In this document: positions 45,687 through 53,601 of the stretch, piece by piece
How the letters are laid out: every line of letters starts with the position of its first letter
Numbering within the stretch: position 1 is the stretch's first letter
Assembly (NCBI GenBank): GCA_018660825.1
Contig: JABJJO010000089.1
Span: 62,001-126,000 of the forward strand
Length of the DNA stretch: 64,000 nt
Reading direction: 5' to 3'
DNA from: Planctomycetaceae bacterium
GTDB lineage: Bacteria; Planctomycetota; Planctomycetia; Pirellulales; Pirellulaceae
Made by a program: the position numbers and the translations under genes
Notes under the pieces: generated by a model
Database searches by the model: none
What the model was told of the DNA's origin: nothing
Seen by the model: only the letters and a program-made list of their open reading frames with translations

Positions 45687-47346
45687 AAATCCGGGCGATC
45701 CTATTCAATCTTCTGATATTGATCTACGCTTAGCCACACTGGTCGAAGAACTTCAACAGAGGCTCCGGCAAGGAGACATTCAACACGTTGAAGCATTGTG
45801 CCATGACCATCCTGAACTTGAAACCGATTTACGAGAACTATGGGCTGCCATGGTCGCTGCCACGGTTGCCGGTGATCAATTTCGGATGCAGGATGGAAAT
45901 TTAGAGCAACACCTATCTCCCGGTAATTCGGCAGCCACACTGTCCTGGGAGTTCAATTTGCCGGTGATACAAGGTGACTTCGAATTAACCGAGGAACTTG
46001 GACGAGGAGGCATGGGCGTCGTTTATCGGGCGCACCAAATCAGCTTAGACCGAGAAGTTGCTCTGAAGATGATTCTGCCAGGACGACTCAGCGAGCCCGA
46101 ACATGTCGAACGGTTCCAACAAGAAGCCGAAGCAGCTGCACAACTAGATCACCCAGGTATTATTTCCGTCTATGAGGTCGGGAAGTTTGAGGAGCACCCT
46201 TTTTTCTGCATGCAACTCGTGACCGGCCAGACGATCGGCGAAATGGGGCAAAAGCAACCCTTTGAGCAGCGACAATCGGCAGCCATGCTATTAGAGATCA
46301 GCGAAGCAATACAATATGCTCATCGACGTGGGATTTTACATCGTGATCTCAAACCATCGAATATTATGGTCGACAAGAACGGCAAAACACACGTTACAGA
46401 TTTCGGGCTTGCGAAACGCTTTACGCTCGATCATGACATTACTCAAACTGGTGCCATACTAGGTACACCAGCATACATGGCACCAGAACAGGCCAGCGGG
46501 GGCCGAGGATCTATGGGAGTGCACACCGATATTTATGCATTAGGTGCTATCCTCTATTTCATGGTAACTGGGCGGCCACCATTTTCAGCCGCAACACCGG
46601 TAGATACCGTTTTGCTTGTTTTAGACCAAGAGGTTACTCCACCACGTGTGCTCAATGCTCGAATCGATCGTGATTTGGAGATGATCATTCTTAAATGCTT
46701 GCAAAAACCCATAGACTTGCGATATCGATCGGCACAGCAATTAGCCGATGACCTACGTGCTTACCTCAACAATGAACCGGTCAGCGCAAACAAAGGGCGA
46801 TTCTCGAGTATCATCGCTGGCTGGTTCAGCGAAACACAACATGCTGTCGTATTACAAAAATGGGGAATGCTGTGGATGTGGCACAGCGTTGTGTTGCTCG
46901 TCGCCTGTGTTGTGACAAATGTAATGTTTCTTAATGGATTTGATAATCGCCTGTACTATTCAATGACTTGGACATTGGGGTTAGGGACATGGGCTGTCGT
47001 TTTCTGGAGAATCAGACACCTACGAGGATCCGTACTATTCGTCGAACGTCAAATAGCTCATGCTTGGGCCGCCAGTATGATCGCGATTGCGTTGTTATTT
47101 CCGATTGAATCACTATTGGGGCTGAAAACTCTACAAGCCGCTCCGGTACTCGGACTTATCAGCGGGATGGTCTTCTTATTCAAAGCGGGGATTTTGACCG
47201 GGAAATTCTATCTGCAAGCAACTGCGCTGTTTATCACGTCCCTCATCATGGCCGCTTTTCCCAAATATGCCCTGACTCTATTTGGCTGCGTTTCCGCGTT
47301 GTGCTTCTTCATTCCAGGTTGGCACTATCATCGCCGTAAAAACTAG
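45670..47346 (+). CDS. Membrane-bound Ser/Thr protein kinase (Hanks type)
   Basis: A 558-residue kinase with a GTG start at 45670, overlapping the sigma gene. Residues 1-100 form an acidic N-terminal region. The kinase domain runs from about 105 to 370: ELGRGGMGVVY (glycine loop), Lys133 in VALKM, HRDLKPSN (224-231, catalytic Asp226), DFG at 244-246 and GTPAYMAPEQ. Residues 395-550 contain about six membrane segments instead of the usual single one with an external sensor. It probably phosphorylates the co-encoded sigma factor or a partner. Confidence 0.93.
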   Translation: MTSDPENPGDPIQSSDIDLRLATLVEELQQRLRQGDIQHVEALCHDHPELETDLRELWAAMVAATVAGDQFRMQDGNLEQHLSPGNSAATLSWEFNLPVIQGDFELTEELGRGGMGVVYRAHQISLDREVALKMILPGRLSEPEHVERFQQEAEAAAQLDHPGIISVYEVGKFEEHPFFCMQLVTGQTIGEMGQKQPFEQRQSAAMLLEISEAIQYAHRRGILHRDLKPSNIMVDKNGKTHVTDFGLAKRFTLDHDITQTGAILGTPAYMAPEQASGGRGSMGVHTDIYALGAILYFMVTGRPPFSAATPVDTVLLVLDQEVTPPRVLNARIDRDLEMIILKCLQKPIDLRYRSAQQLADDLRAYLNNEPVSANKGRFSSIIAGWFSETQHAVVLQKWGMLWMWHSVVLLVACVVTNVMFLNGFDNRLYYSMTWTLGLGTWAVVFWRIRHLRGSVLFVERQIAHAWAASMIAIALLFPIESLLGLKTLQAAPVLGLISGMVFLFKAGILTGKFYLQATALFITSLIMAAFPKYALTLFGCVSALCFFIPGWHYHRRKN

Positions 47347-47560
47347 AATTCCTGCTATCAAATCTCATTCATTCGTCGTTGGATTTTTTCATTTATCGTT
47401 CTCTCCAATAGCAATACACCTATTTGTCATCTAAAATATGGATTGTGGTATATCTGTGGTTCACCCTCATAACACACGCTACCCAAAAAACAACACATTC
47501 AATCACTTCCCAATCACCCATAGAATCAAATTAATTTATCCCGAAAGGATGACCTATATT

Positions 47561-48259
47561 ATGCGTTTCGCAAAACACTTTTTCATCATGGCGCTCATTG
47601 GCACCACCATCAGTGCCAATGCTCAAGACACACCCAATAATGAACTTAAAACAGAATCTGTTGCCACACGAGGCAGTTATGCTTTTGGAGTTTCCTTCAT
47701 GAAAAACATGAAGGCTGACAAAGTTCCACTAGATCTCAATGCGTTTTTAAAGGGTATGCAGGACTTCTCTGCTGACAAAGTGACGATGAGCGACGAGCAA
47801 TTGCAAGCCGCATTTATGGCATTTCAACAAGTTATACAACAAGCTGCACAAAAGGAGGCATCAATGGCCGGCGAAATAAATTTGAAAGCAGGCACAGAAT
47901 TTCTGGCTGCAAACGCGAAGAAAGAAGGCGTGAAGACCACCAAGAGTGGACTGCAATATAAAGTCTTGAAAGCAGGGAATGGTAAAACGCCTGGACCAAC
48001 ATCTCAAGTCACAACGCACTATGAAGGCAAGTTAATCGACGGCACTATTTTTGATAGTTCAGTCAAACGCAAAATGCCCGCTTCCTTTGGTGTAAACCAA
48101 GTCATCAAAGGCTGGACAGAAGCGTTGCAACTGATGAAAGAAGGCGATGAATGGGAACTTTACATTCCCTCAACTTTGGCGTACGGAGCCCAGGGACCAC
48201 CAAGCATCGGCCCAAATTCAACACTTATCTTCTACATCCAATTGATCAAAGTCGACTAA
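47561..48259 (+). CDS. Secreted FKBP-type peptidyl-prolyl isomerase
   Basis: A 232-residue protein starting at the ATG at 47561, preceded by GAAAGGA and opening directly with a signal peptide (about residues 1-21). Residues 25-110 form the helical FkpA-like N-terminal dimerisation domain, and residues 125-232 the FKBP domain, with VTTHYEGKLIDGTIFDSS, FGVNQVIKGW and the closing LIFYIQLIKV. It catalyses prolyl isomerisation and chaperones exported proteins. A terminator follows the stop. Confidence 0.92.
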   Translation: MRFAKHFFIMALIGTTISANAQDTPNNELKTESVATRGSYAFGVSFMKNMKADKVPLDLNAFLKGMQDFSADKVTMSDEQLQAAFMAFQQVIQQAAQKEASMAGEINLKAGTEFLAANAKKEGVKTTKSGLQYKVLKAGNGKTPGPTSQVTTHYEGKLIDGTIFDSSVKRKMPASFGVNQVIKGWTEALQLMKEGDEWELYIPSTLAYGAQGPPSIGPNSTLIFYIQLIKVD

Positions 48260-48295
48260 CACAGTAATCGTTTAGATCGATGCGCTCAATTCCAC

Positions 48296-48338
48296 AACTG
48301 GCCTGCGAGCACTCACTGTTCACCGGCCAGTTTTATTT
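48296..48338 (+). terminator. Intrinsic terminator after the FKBP gene
   Basis: AACTGGCC (48296-48303) and GGCCAGTT (48325-48332) form a perfect 8-bp stem with a 21-nt loop, followed by the T-rich tail TTTTATTT (48331-48338). It lies between the FKBP stop and the sugar dehydrogenase start. Confidence 0.6.
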
Positions 48339-48354
48339 AGACGAACTTTCTGAG

Positions 48355-49551
48355 ATGAAAACAATGAAAAATTTAGTCCTTCTGCTTTCCTGTTTGTTGC
48401 TAACAACCACTACGCAATTATTACCGGCTCAGAGCCTTAATGTTGGAATTGAACCCGCTTTTCCAAATCTGCGAATCGCCCGGCCTATTGTGGTCACGCA
48501 CGCAGGTGATCAATCCGGAAGAATCTTCGTGGCTTCGCAACTCGGGACGATATACACATTTGACAATTCTAGTGATGTGGAAGAAGCAACCGTCTTTTTT
48601 GATCACTCTGCTAAAGTTATGTACAAAGACAAAGAGAACGAAGAAGGGTTGCTAGGCTTTGCTTTTCACCCACATTACGCCAAAACAGGCGAGTTCTTTT
48701 TGTTTTATACAGCCAAAGAAGATGATCACGTTTCAGTAATTAGTCGATTCCGAGTCAGTAAGGATGATGCTGGCAAGGCCGATGTAACGTTTGAGGAAGA
48801 GTTGCTACGGGTGCCTCAACCGTTCTGGAATCACAATGGAGGAACTATCGAGTTTGGCCCTGATGGATATCTATACATTGCCCTCGGTGACGGTGGCAAG
48901 GGTGGAGATCCTTTTAAGAACGGGCAAAATCTCGCCACGCTTAACGGGACGATATTACGAATTGATGTTGATAACCGTAGCGGAGACAGAAACTATGCTG
49001 TCCCGCAGGATAACCCCTTCATCGACGTTGCTAAAGCTCGACCCGAAATCTACGCTTACGGTTTTCGTAATGTTTGGAGATTCAGTTTCGATCGCAAAAC
49101 TGGAACACTATACGCTGCTGACGTGGGGCAGAAACTGTGGGAGGAGATCAATATCGTCACCAAGGGTGGCAACTATGGCTGGAATCTTCGGGAAGGAAAG
49201 CATGCCTATGAAGACGGTTCTGGACCCAAACCAGAGCTTATCGAACCTATTTTCGAATACCACCATGACATTGGAAAATCGATCACGGGCGGTGTTATTT
49301 ATCGAGGTAAATCGGTGCCGGCTTTGAATGGCATGTATGTCTACGCTGACTATGTAAGTGGCAACATTTGGGCATTAGAACACAAAGCAACAGGGAAAGT
49401 GATTGCCAACCACTCGATATCCAACCTCAACGACTCAGGCGAAAACCTACCGATCATTACTTTCGGTGAGGATGAGGATGGCGAAGTTTATCTCACAACA
49501 CAGATGGGTGGCGGACAAATCTTTAAGTTCAAATCAGGCGCGGAAAAATAA
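48355..49551 (+). CDS. PQQ-type sugar (glucose/sorbosone) dehydrogenase, secreted
   Basis: A 398-residue protein starting at the ATG at 48355; a second ATG at 48364 is equally possible, and an upstream one at 48280 lies before the terminator and is rejected. A signal peptide covers about residues 1-25. The rest is a GSDH-type beta-propeller: EGLLGFAFHPHYAKTG, WNHNGGTIEFGPDGYLYIALGDGG and EIYAYGFRNVWRFSFD are typical PQQ/calcium-site motifs. It oxidises aldoses outside the cytoplasm using PQQ. No PQQ biosynthesis gene is in the window. Confidence 0.9.
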   Translation: MKTMKNLVLLLSCLLLTTTTQLLPAQSLNVGIEPAFPNLRIARPIVVTHAGDQSGRIFVASQLGTIYTFDNSSDVEEATVFFDHSAKVMYKDKENEEGLLGFAFHPHYAKTGEFFLFYTAKEDDHVSVISRFRVSKDDAGKADVTFEEELLRVPQPFWNHNGGTIEFGPDGYLYIALGDGGKGGDPFKNGQNLATLNGTILRIDVDNRSGDRNYAVPQDNPFIDVAKARPEIYAYGFRNVWRFSFDRKTGTLYAADVGQKLWEEINIVTKGGNYGWNLREGKHAYEDGSGPKPELIEPIFEYHHDIGKSITGGVIYRGKSVPALNGMYVYADYVSGNIWALEHKATGKVIANHSISNLNDSGENLPIITFGEDEDGEVYLTTQMGGGQIFKFKSGAEK

Positions 49552-49556
49552 TTCGC

Positions 49557-51032
49557 TCACTCGTCGTCCAGAGCATCAATTACAGCACAGCCGCACGAAT
49601 CGCTCCATACATTCACGCTCGTGCGGCACATGTCTAAGATTCGATCTACGGCGATGATCAAGCCCTGCTTTTCGACCGGCAAGTCAACCGCTTGCAACAC
49701 AATCACCATCATGACTAACCCAGCATGCGGAATACCAGCCGCGCCGATGCTGGCCAACAATGCTGTCAGCGCCACCACCACTTGATCGCCAAGCGTTAAA
49801 TCTATACCGACAAGCTGAGCAATAAACAGTACAGCCACAACTTCATATAACGCCGTTCCGTCCATGTTGATCGTCGCCCCCAGTGGCAATACAAACGAAC
49901 TTGTTTGGTTACGTACTCCCGCTCGCTGTTCGATACTAGCCATCGTTAACGGTAACGTACCGTTACTCGATGCTGAACTAAATGCCGTAAGTAACGCAGG
50001 ACTCATCGCCTTGGCAAACTCCCACGGGTTTCGCCCTGCTACGAATTTTAAGATCAACGGCAACGTGACACAGGCATGCACAACCAATGCTAAGAATACA
50101 GCCAACATATACCAAGCCAGCGAGCTGAATACGGCACTACCGTGTGTCGCAGTCACATATAGCATTAACAGCATTACACCCAACGGGGCTAGTGCAATAA
50201 CGGCCATCGTCATTTTCATCATGACATCAAACCCTGCTTGCGCTAGGTTCAAGATTGTTTCGGCGGTTTTACCACCTAGAATCAATGCAAAAATCGCGAA
50301 CGCAATTGTAAAACTAATGATCGATAAAAAATCACCCTCAGCCAAAGAGCGGATGGGATTCGTGGGGATCAATGTTTCCAATTGGCCCAGCAGCACTTGC
50401 GGCAGTGAACTAGACGCGGCTTCATAGGTTGTTGGACTTTGAGTCGTTAAATCTGTTCCCGCGCCGGGTTGAATTACGTTGACCATGATCAGCCCAGTCA
50501 CAATTGCCAAGAAGCTGGTGCAAATATAATACAACATCGTACGGCGAAACATGCGGCCCAAACGTTCGGCTTTCCCGAGCCCCATCACGCCAACGGTTAG
50601 CGACGTCACAATTAATGGCACCGCGACCATTTGCAACATCCGTAAAAAAAGACCGCCTAATCGTTTGCACAAGTTTCCAATCTGTCGTGCCCAGCTTTGC
50701 CCGTGACTCTCGAAGACGGCATGCAGACTCGGTTGGTCAATTTTAAAACTCTTTAAGTCCGCATACTTCGCATCGAGTTTCCCACCGATTTCGTAGACGG
50801 TTTCGACATTATCGTGAGTCAATGTCGTTATCGTAATGGTGTTTGTACTATCGCGCAACTCAACCTTCGACAAGTGTGTCGGAATATCTTCGCTGCGGGC
50901 CACATCGGTGGTGCTGAGACTAAGGTTGAGCAGCAAGCCAACAGCAGCTCCGGCAATCATACCAATCAGTATTTGCCAATGCAGTGCAAGTCGCGGAGGT
51001 GATTCTGCGGATGGGGATTGTTGTTCATTCAT
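49557..51032 (-). CDS. Dicarboxylate/amino acid:cation symporter
   Basis: A 491-residue DAACS-family transporter starting at the ATG at 51032; the frame extends 14 codons further without benefit. TM1 is at about residues 14-36, followed by an extended loop of about 80 residues, then the conserved core: NMDGTALYEVVAVLFIAQ and the serine-rich TAFSSASSNGTLPLTM. It imports dicarboxylates, glutamate or aspartate with Na+ or H+. The family is clear; substrate is not. Confidence 0.92.
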   Translation of the reverse strand: MNEQQSPSAESPPRLALHWQILIGMIAGAAVGLLLNLSLSTTDVARSEDIPTHLSKVELRDSTNTITITTLTHDNVETVYEIGGKLDAKYADLKSFKIDQPSLHAVFESHGQSWARQIGNLCKRLGGLFLRMLQMVAVPLIVTSLTVGVMGLGKAERLGRMFRRTMLYYICTSFLAIVTGLIMVNVIQPGAGTDLTTQSPTTYEAASSSLPQVLLGQLETLIPTNPIRSLAEGDFLSIISFTIAFAIFALILGGKTAETILNLAQAGFDVMMKMTMAVIALAPLGVMLLMLYVTATHGSAVFSSLAWYMLAVFLALVVHACVTLPLILKFVAGRNPWEFAKAMSPALLTAFSSASSNGTLPLTMASIEQRAGVRNQTSSFVLPLGATINMDGTALYEVVAVLFIAQLVGIDLTLGDQVVVALTALLASIGAAGIPHAGLVMMVIVLQAVDLPVEKQGLIIAVDRILDMCRTSVNVWSDSCGCAVIDALDDE

Positions 51033-51158
51033 AAATGTGTTTATACCAAAAAACCGTGCTGTAGTGGCGCCCACCGCAGAAGGAGGATGGCCGTCTGCGA
51101 TTTAAACAAAAACAAAACGCCCGCTATCAGACATCCCACAAATCGACCCTTTGGGGGT

Positions 51159-52928
51159 CTATTCTGTGATTACGTTTTCTACACTGCCGCCAGAAGGAAT
51201 CATCGGCAATACATGCGATTGATAGGGCACTTGAACGTCGAGTAGATAGGGACCATCGTAGGCAATCATTTTTTGAATTGCTGCGGCTAAATCAGCCTTC
51301 GCTTTGACCGTTGCTGCACCACATCCATAACCTTTAGCAATTTGGACGAAATCTGGATATCGCTCATCGACAAATGGACCATTACCTTGCCCTAGGGCTT
51401 CATCGTCGCCGATCGGTCCTAAGTATGTATGTGCGCGGCGACCATCCATAAATCGATCTTCCCATTGCACTACCATCCCTAAATGCTGATTATTGAGCAG
51501 CAGAATTTTCACTGGAAGGTTTTCACACTTACACGTTGCCAGTTCTTGGATATTCATCTGAAAGCTGCCATCGCCATCAATGTCGATCACAAGCTTATCT
51601 GGATTCGCGGCTTGTACGCCCATCGCTGCCGGCAAACCAAAACCCATTGTGCCTAACCCCGAACTTGATAACCAGCGACGAGGTTTTTGAAATTGAAAGA
51701 ACTGAGCGGACCACATTTGATGCTGGCCTACTCCAACAGTAATAAATGGATCCAAGTCCGACGTTAAACGCGACAACTCGGCTATCGCATGTTGCTGCAG
51801 AATCCCGTCAAATTCCTGATCGTATGTCAGCGGATTCTCTTGTTTCCACTGCTGACACTGGGTCCGCCAAGTATCAATTTCGTCTTTATATTCCAACAGC
51901 GGCAATAACTGCTGTAATGCATCTTTAACATCACACACGACCGGAATATGCGCTGTCTTGTTTTTATTGATCTCTGAAGGATCAATATCGATGTGTATAA
52001 TTTTCGCATCTGGGGCAAACCGCTCAAGGTTACCGGTCACTCGATCATCAAAACGAACGCCCAAGGCAATCAATAAATCACATCCACTTACCGCCTTGTT
52101 GGCATACACGGTGCCGTGCATCCCCAACATATCCATACATAAGTCGTTACTCGGAGGAAGAACCCCGAGGCCCATCAACGTTAGAGTTGTCGGGATACCG
52201 GTCGTGGCAACGAGCTCCCGCAGTTCCTCAGTTGCTTCACCATTTACAATTCCACCGCCAGCATAAATTAATGGGCGACGAGCATGTTTAATCGCTGCGG
52301 CAACTTGTTTGATTTGTTCCACGGGTGATTCAGGATTAACAGTCGCTCGATACCCCGGTAAATTCATCTTTTCGTCCCAATCGACCGCACATTGATCGAT
52401 CTGAACATCCTTAGGGATGTCAATTAACACGGGGCCTGGACGACCCGTAGTGGCAACGTGAAATGCCTCTCTCACAACTCGAGCTAACTCTTCGACACGA
52501 GTCACTAAATAATGATGTTTGGTAATCCCACGGCAAATCTCTACCATCGGCGTCTCTTGAAAAGCATCCGTTCCGATGACAGCCGTTGGTACTTGTGCAG
52601 TCAAAGCAACCATTGGAATACTATCAAGCTTGGCATCGGCAATTGCAGTTACTAGATTTGTAGCACCTGGGCCACTGGTGGCTATACAGACTCCCGCGCG
52701 ACCGGTTGTACGGGCAACACCTTGGGCAGCAAAGCCTCCGCCCTGTTCGTGACGAGGCAAAATCGTGCGCAAGACATCTTTCTTTGCCAACAGCGCTTGA
52801 TGCAATGGCATACTACAGCCACCAGGATAGGCAAACACGACCTGCGTACCATTTCTAATGAGAGCTTCGACAATAATGCTCGCACCGGTCATGATTTCAG
52901 TATTGGTCGTTTTATCGGCTGTTGCCAT
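51159..52928 (-). CDS. ilvB: Acetolactate synthase large subunit
   Basis: A 589-residue ThDP-dependent enzyme. The catalytic Glu61 is in [13 protein letters not shown], ThDP/Mg binding is in [11 protein letters not shown] near residue 440, and the FAD-binding middle domain is intact. It joins two pyruvates, or pyruvate and 2-oxobutyrate, in branched-chain amino-acid synthesis. A good ribosome site (AGGAG) precedes the ATG. No small regulatory subunit gene is adjacent. The C-terminal end ([12 protein letters not shown] and [17 protein letters not shown]) is of plant/cyanobacterial type. Confidence 0.93.
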   Translation of the reverse strand: MATADKTTNTEIMTGASIIVEALIRNGTQVVFAYPGGCSMPLHQALLAKKDVLRTILPRHEQGGGFAAQGVARTTGRAGVCIATSGPGATNLVTAIADAKLDSIPMVALTAQVPTAVIGTDAFQETPMVEICRGITKHHYLVTRVEELARVVREAFHVATTGRPGPVLIDIPKDVQIDQCAVDWDEKMNLPGYRATVNPESPVEQIKQVAAAIKHARRPLIYAGGGIVNGEATEELRELVATTGIPTTLTLMGLGVLPPSNDLCMDMLGMHGTVYANKAVSGCDLLIALGVRFDDRVTGNLERFAPDAKIIHIDIDPSEINKNKTAHIPVVCDVKDALQQLLPLLEYKDEIDTWRTQCQQWKQENPLTYDQEFDGILQQHAIAELSRLTSDLDPFITVGVGQHQMWSAQFFQFQKPRRWLSSSGLGTMGFGLPAAMGVQAANPDKLVIDIDGDGSFQMNIQELATCKCENLPVKILLLNNQHLGMVVQWEDRFMDGRRAHTYLGPIGDDEALGQGNGPFVDERYPDFVQIAKGYGCGAATVKAKADLAAAIQKMIAYDGPYLLDVQVPYQSHVLPMIPSGGSVENVITE

Positions 52929-52944
52929 CGTATCTTTCTCCTGT

Positions 52945-52964
52945 CACTAATGAATCCACTAATG
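52945..52964. repeat. Two 8-bp direct repeats in the ilvB leader
   Basis: CACTAATG occurs at 52945-52952 and 52957-52964, 12 bases apart, immediately upstream of the ilvB ribosome-binding site (complement of about 52935-52942). A minus-strand -10-like TATAAT (complement of 53076-53081) would give a leader of about 140 nt. No T-box or clear leader peptide was recognised. Confidence 0.3.
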
Positions 52965-53095
52965 ACGTCTCAAATCAAATATTCCTACTATATATAGGTA
53001 ATTATGAGCTAAGATCCGCGTGCGGCGTTAGGTTTTTGCAGAATAATTGCATAAGAATCGACTTGTTTACCGCAGATTATACTAACTGTAACACC

Positions 53096-53116
53096 AAAAA
53101 AGCTCATCGTAGCTTT
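53096..53116 (-). terminator. Weak intrinsic terminator after crcB
   Basis: On the minus strand AAAGCT and AGCTTT form a perfect 6-bp stem with a 6-nt loop and end in a run of six T (complement of 53096-53101). It lies 61 bases beyond the crcB stop and would separate uvrA-crcB from ilvB. The stem is short. Confidence 0.4.
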
Positions 53117-53176
53117 CAGGCTATGGCAGCCAGTCATTTTCGACAAGCGGGTCAGAGTCTATTAGTGGTCACGAGT

Positions 53177-53584
53177 CTAGGAGACTACTTCTGGAGCAAA
53201 ATATTGTCCTACCAAATAGCCACCGTAAACTGCAACTAGGCCGACAACGACGTTGAGCCCGATGCTAACTAATGCAACGCCTACTTTGCCGTTTTGCATT
53301 AATTCCAGCGACTCCCACCCGAACGTAGAAAAAGTGGTCAACGCTCCTAGCAATCCTGTAATCAGCAGTAATCTAGTAGTCGAGTTTGATAATTCAGGTA
53401 CTCCCCAGCCGCCCAAAATACCGATTACTAGGCAGCCGACGACATTGACTAACAGAGTTCCATATGGAAATCCGCCCTCACTAAGGTGATGACCAAACAT
53501 CCGCTCAGTCGCTTCGGACAATAAATATCGAGCGACCGCACCTACAACCGCACCAAGAGAAACGAGCATTATTGATTTGAGCAT
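53177..53584 (-). CDS. crcB: Fluoride ion exporter CrcB/Fluc
   Basis: A 135-residue membrane protein of normal Fluc length with four hydrophobic segments. The conserved motifs GTLLVNVVGCLVIG (with the Asn of the pore) and GLLGALTTFSTF (phenylalanine track and Na+ site) are present. It functions as a dual-topology dimer to export fluoride. It starts 17 bases after the uvrA stop, so it is probably co-transcribed; there is no room for a fluoride riboswitch directly upstream. Confidence 0.93.
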   Translation of the reverse strand: MLKSIMLVSLGAVVGAVARYLLSEATERMFGHHLSEGGFPYGTLLVNVVGCLVIGILGGWGVPELSNSTTRLLLITGLLGALTTFSTFGWESLELMQNGKVGVALVSIGLNVVVGLVAVYGGYLVGQYFAPEVVS

Positions 53585-53601
53585 AATAGATAGACCAAGT
53601 T

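Noticed and set aside
52982-53032. Possible 16-codon leader peptide with three Leu codons upstream of ilvB (attenuator idea)
   Set aside because: No run of branched-chain codons and no following hairpin with a T run; attenuation is not supported.
53585-53601. Fluoride riboswitch before crcB
   Set aside because: Only 17 bases separate uvrA and crcB; there is no space for the aptamer.
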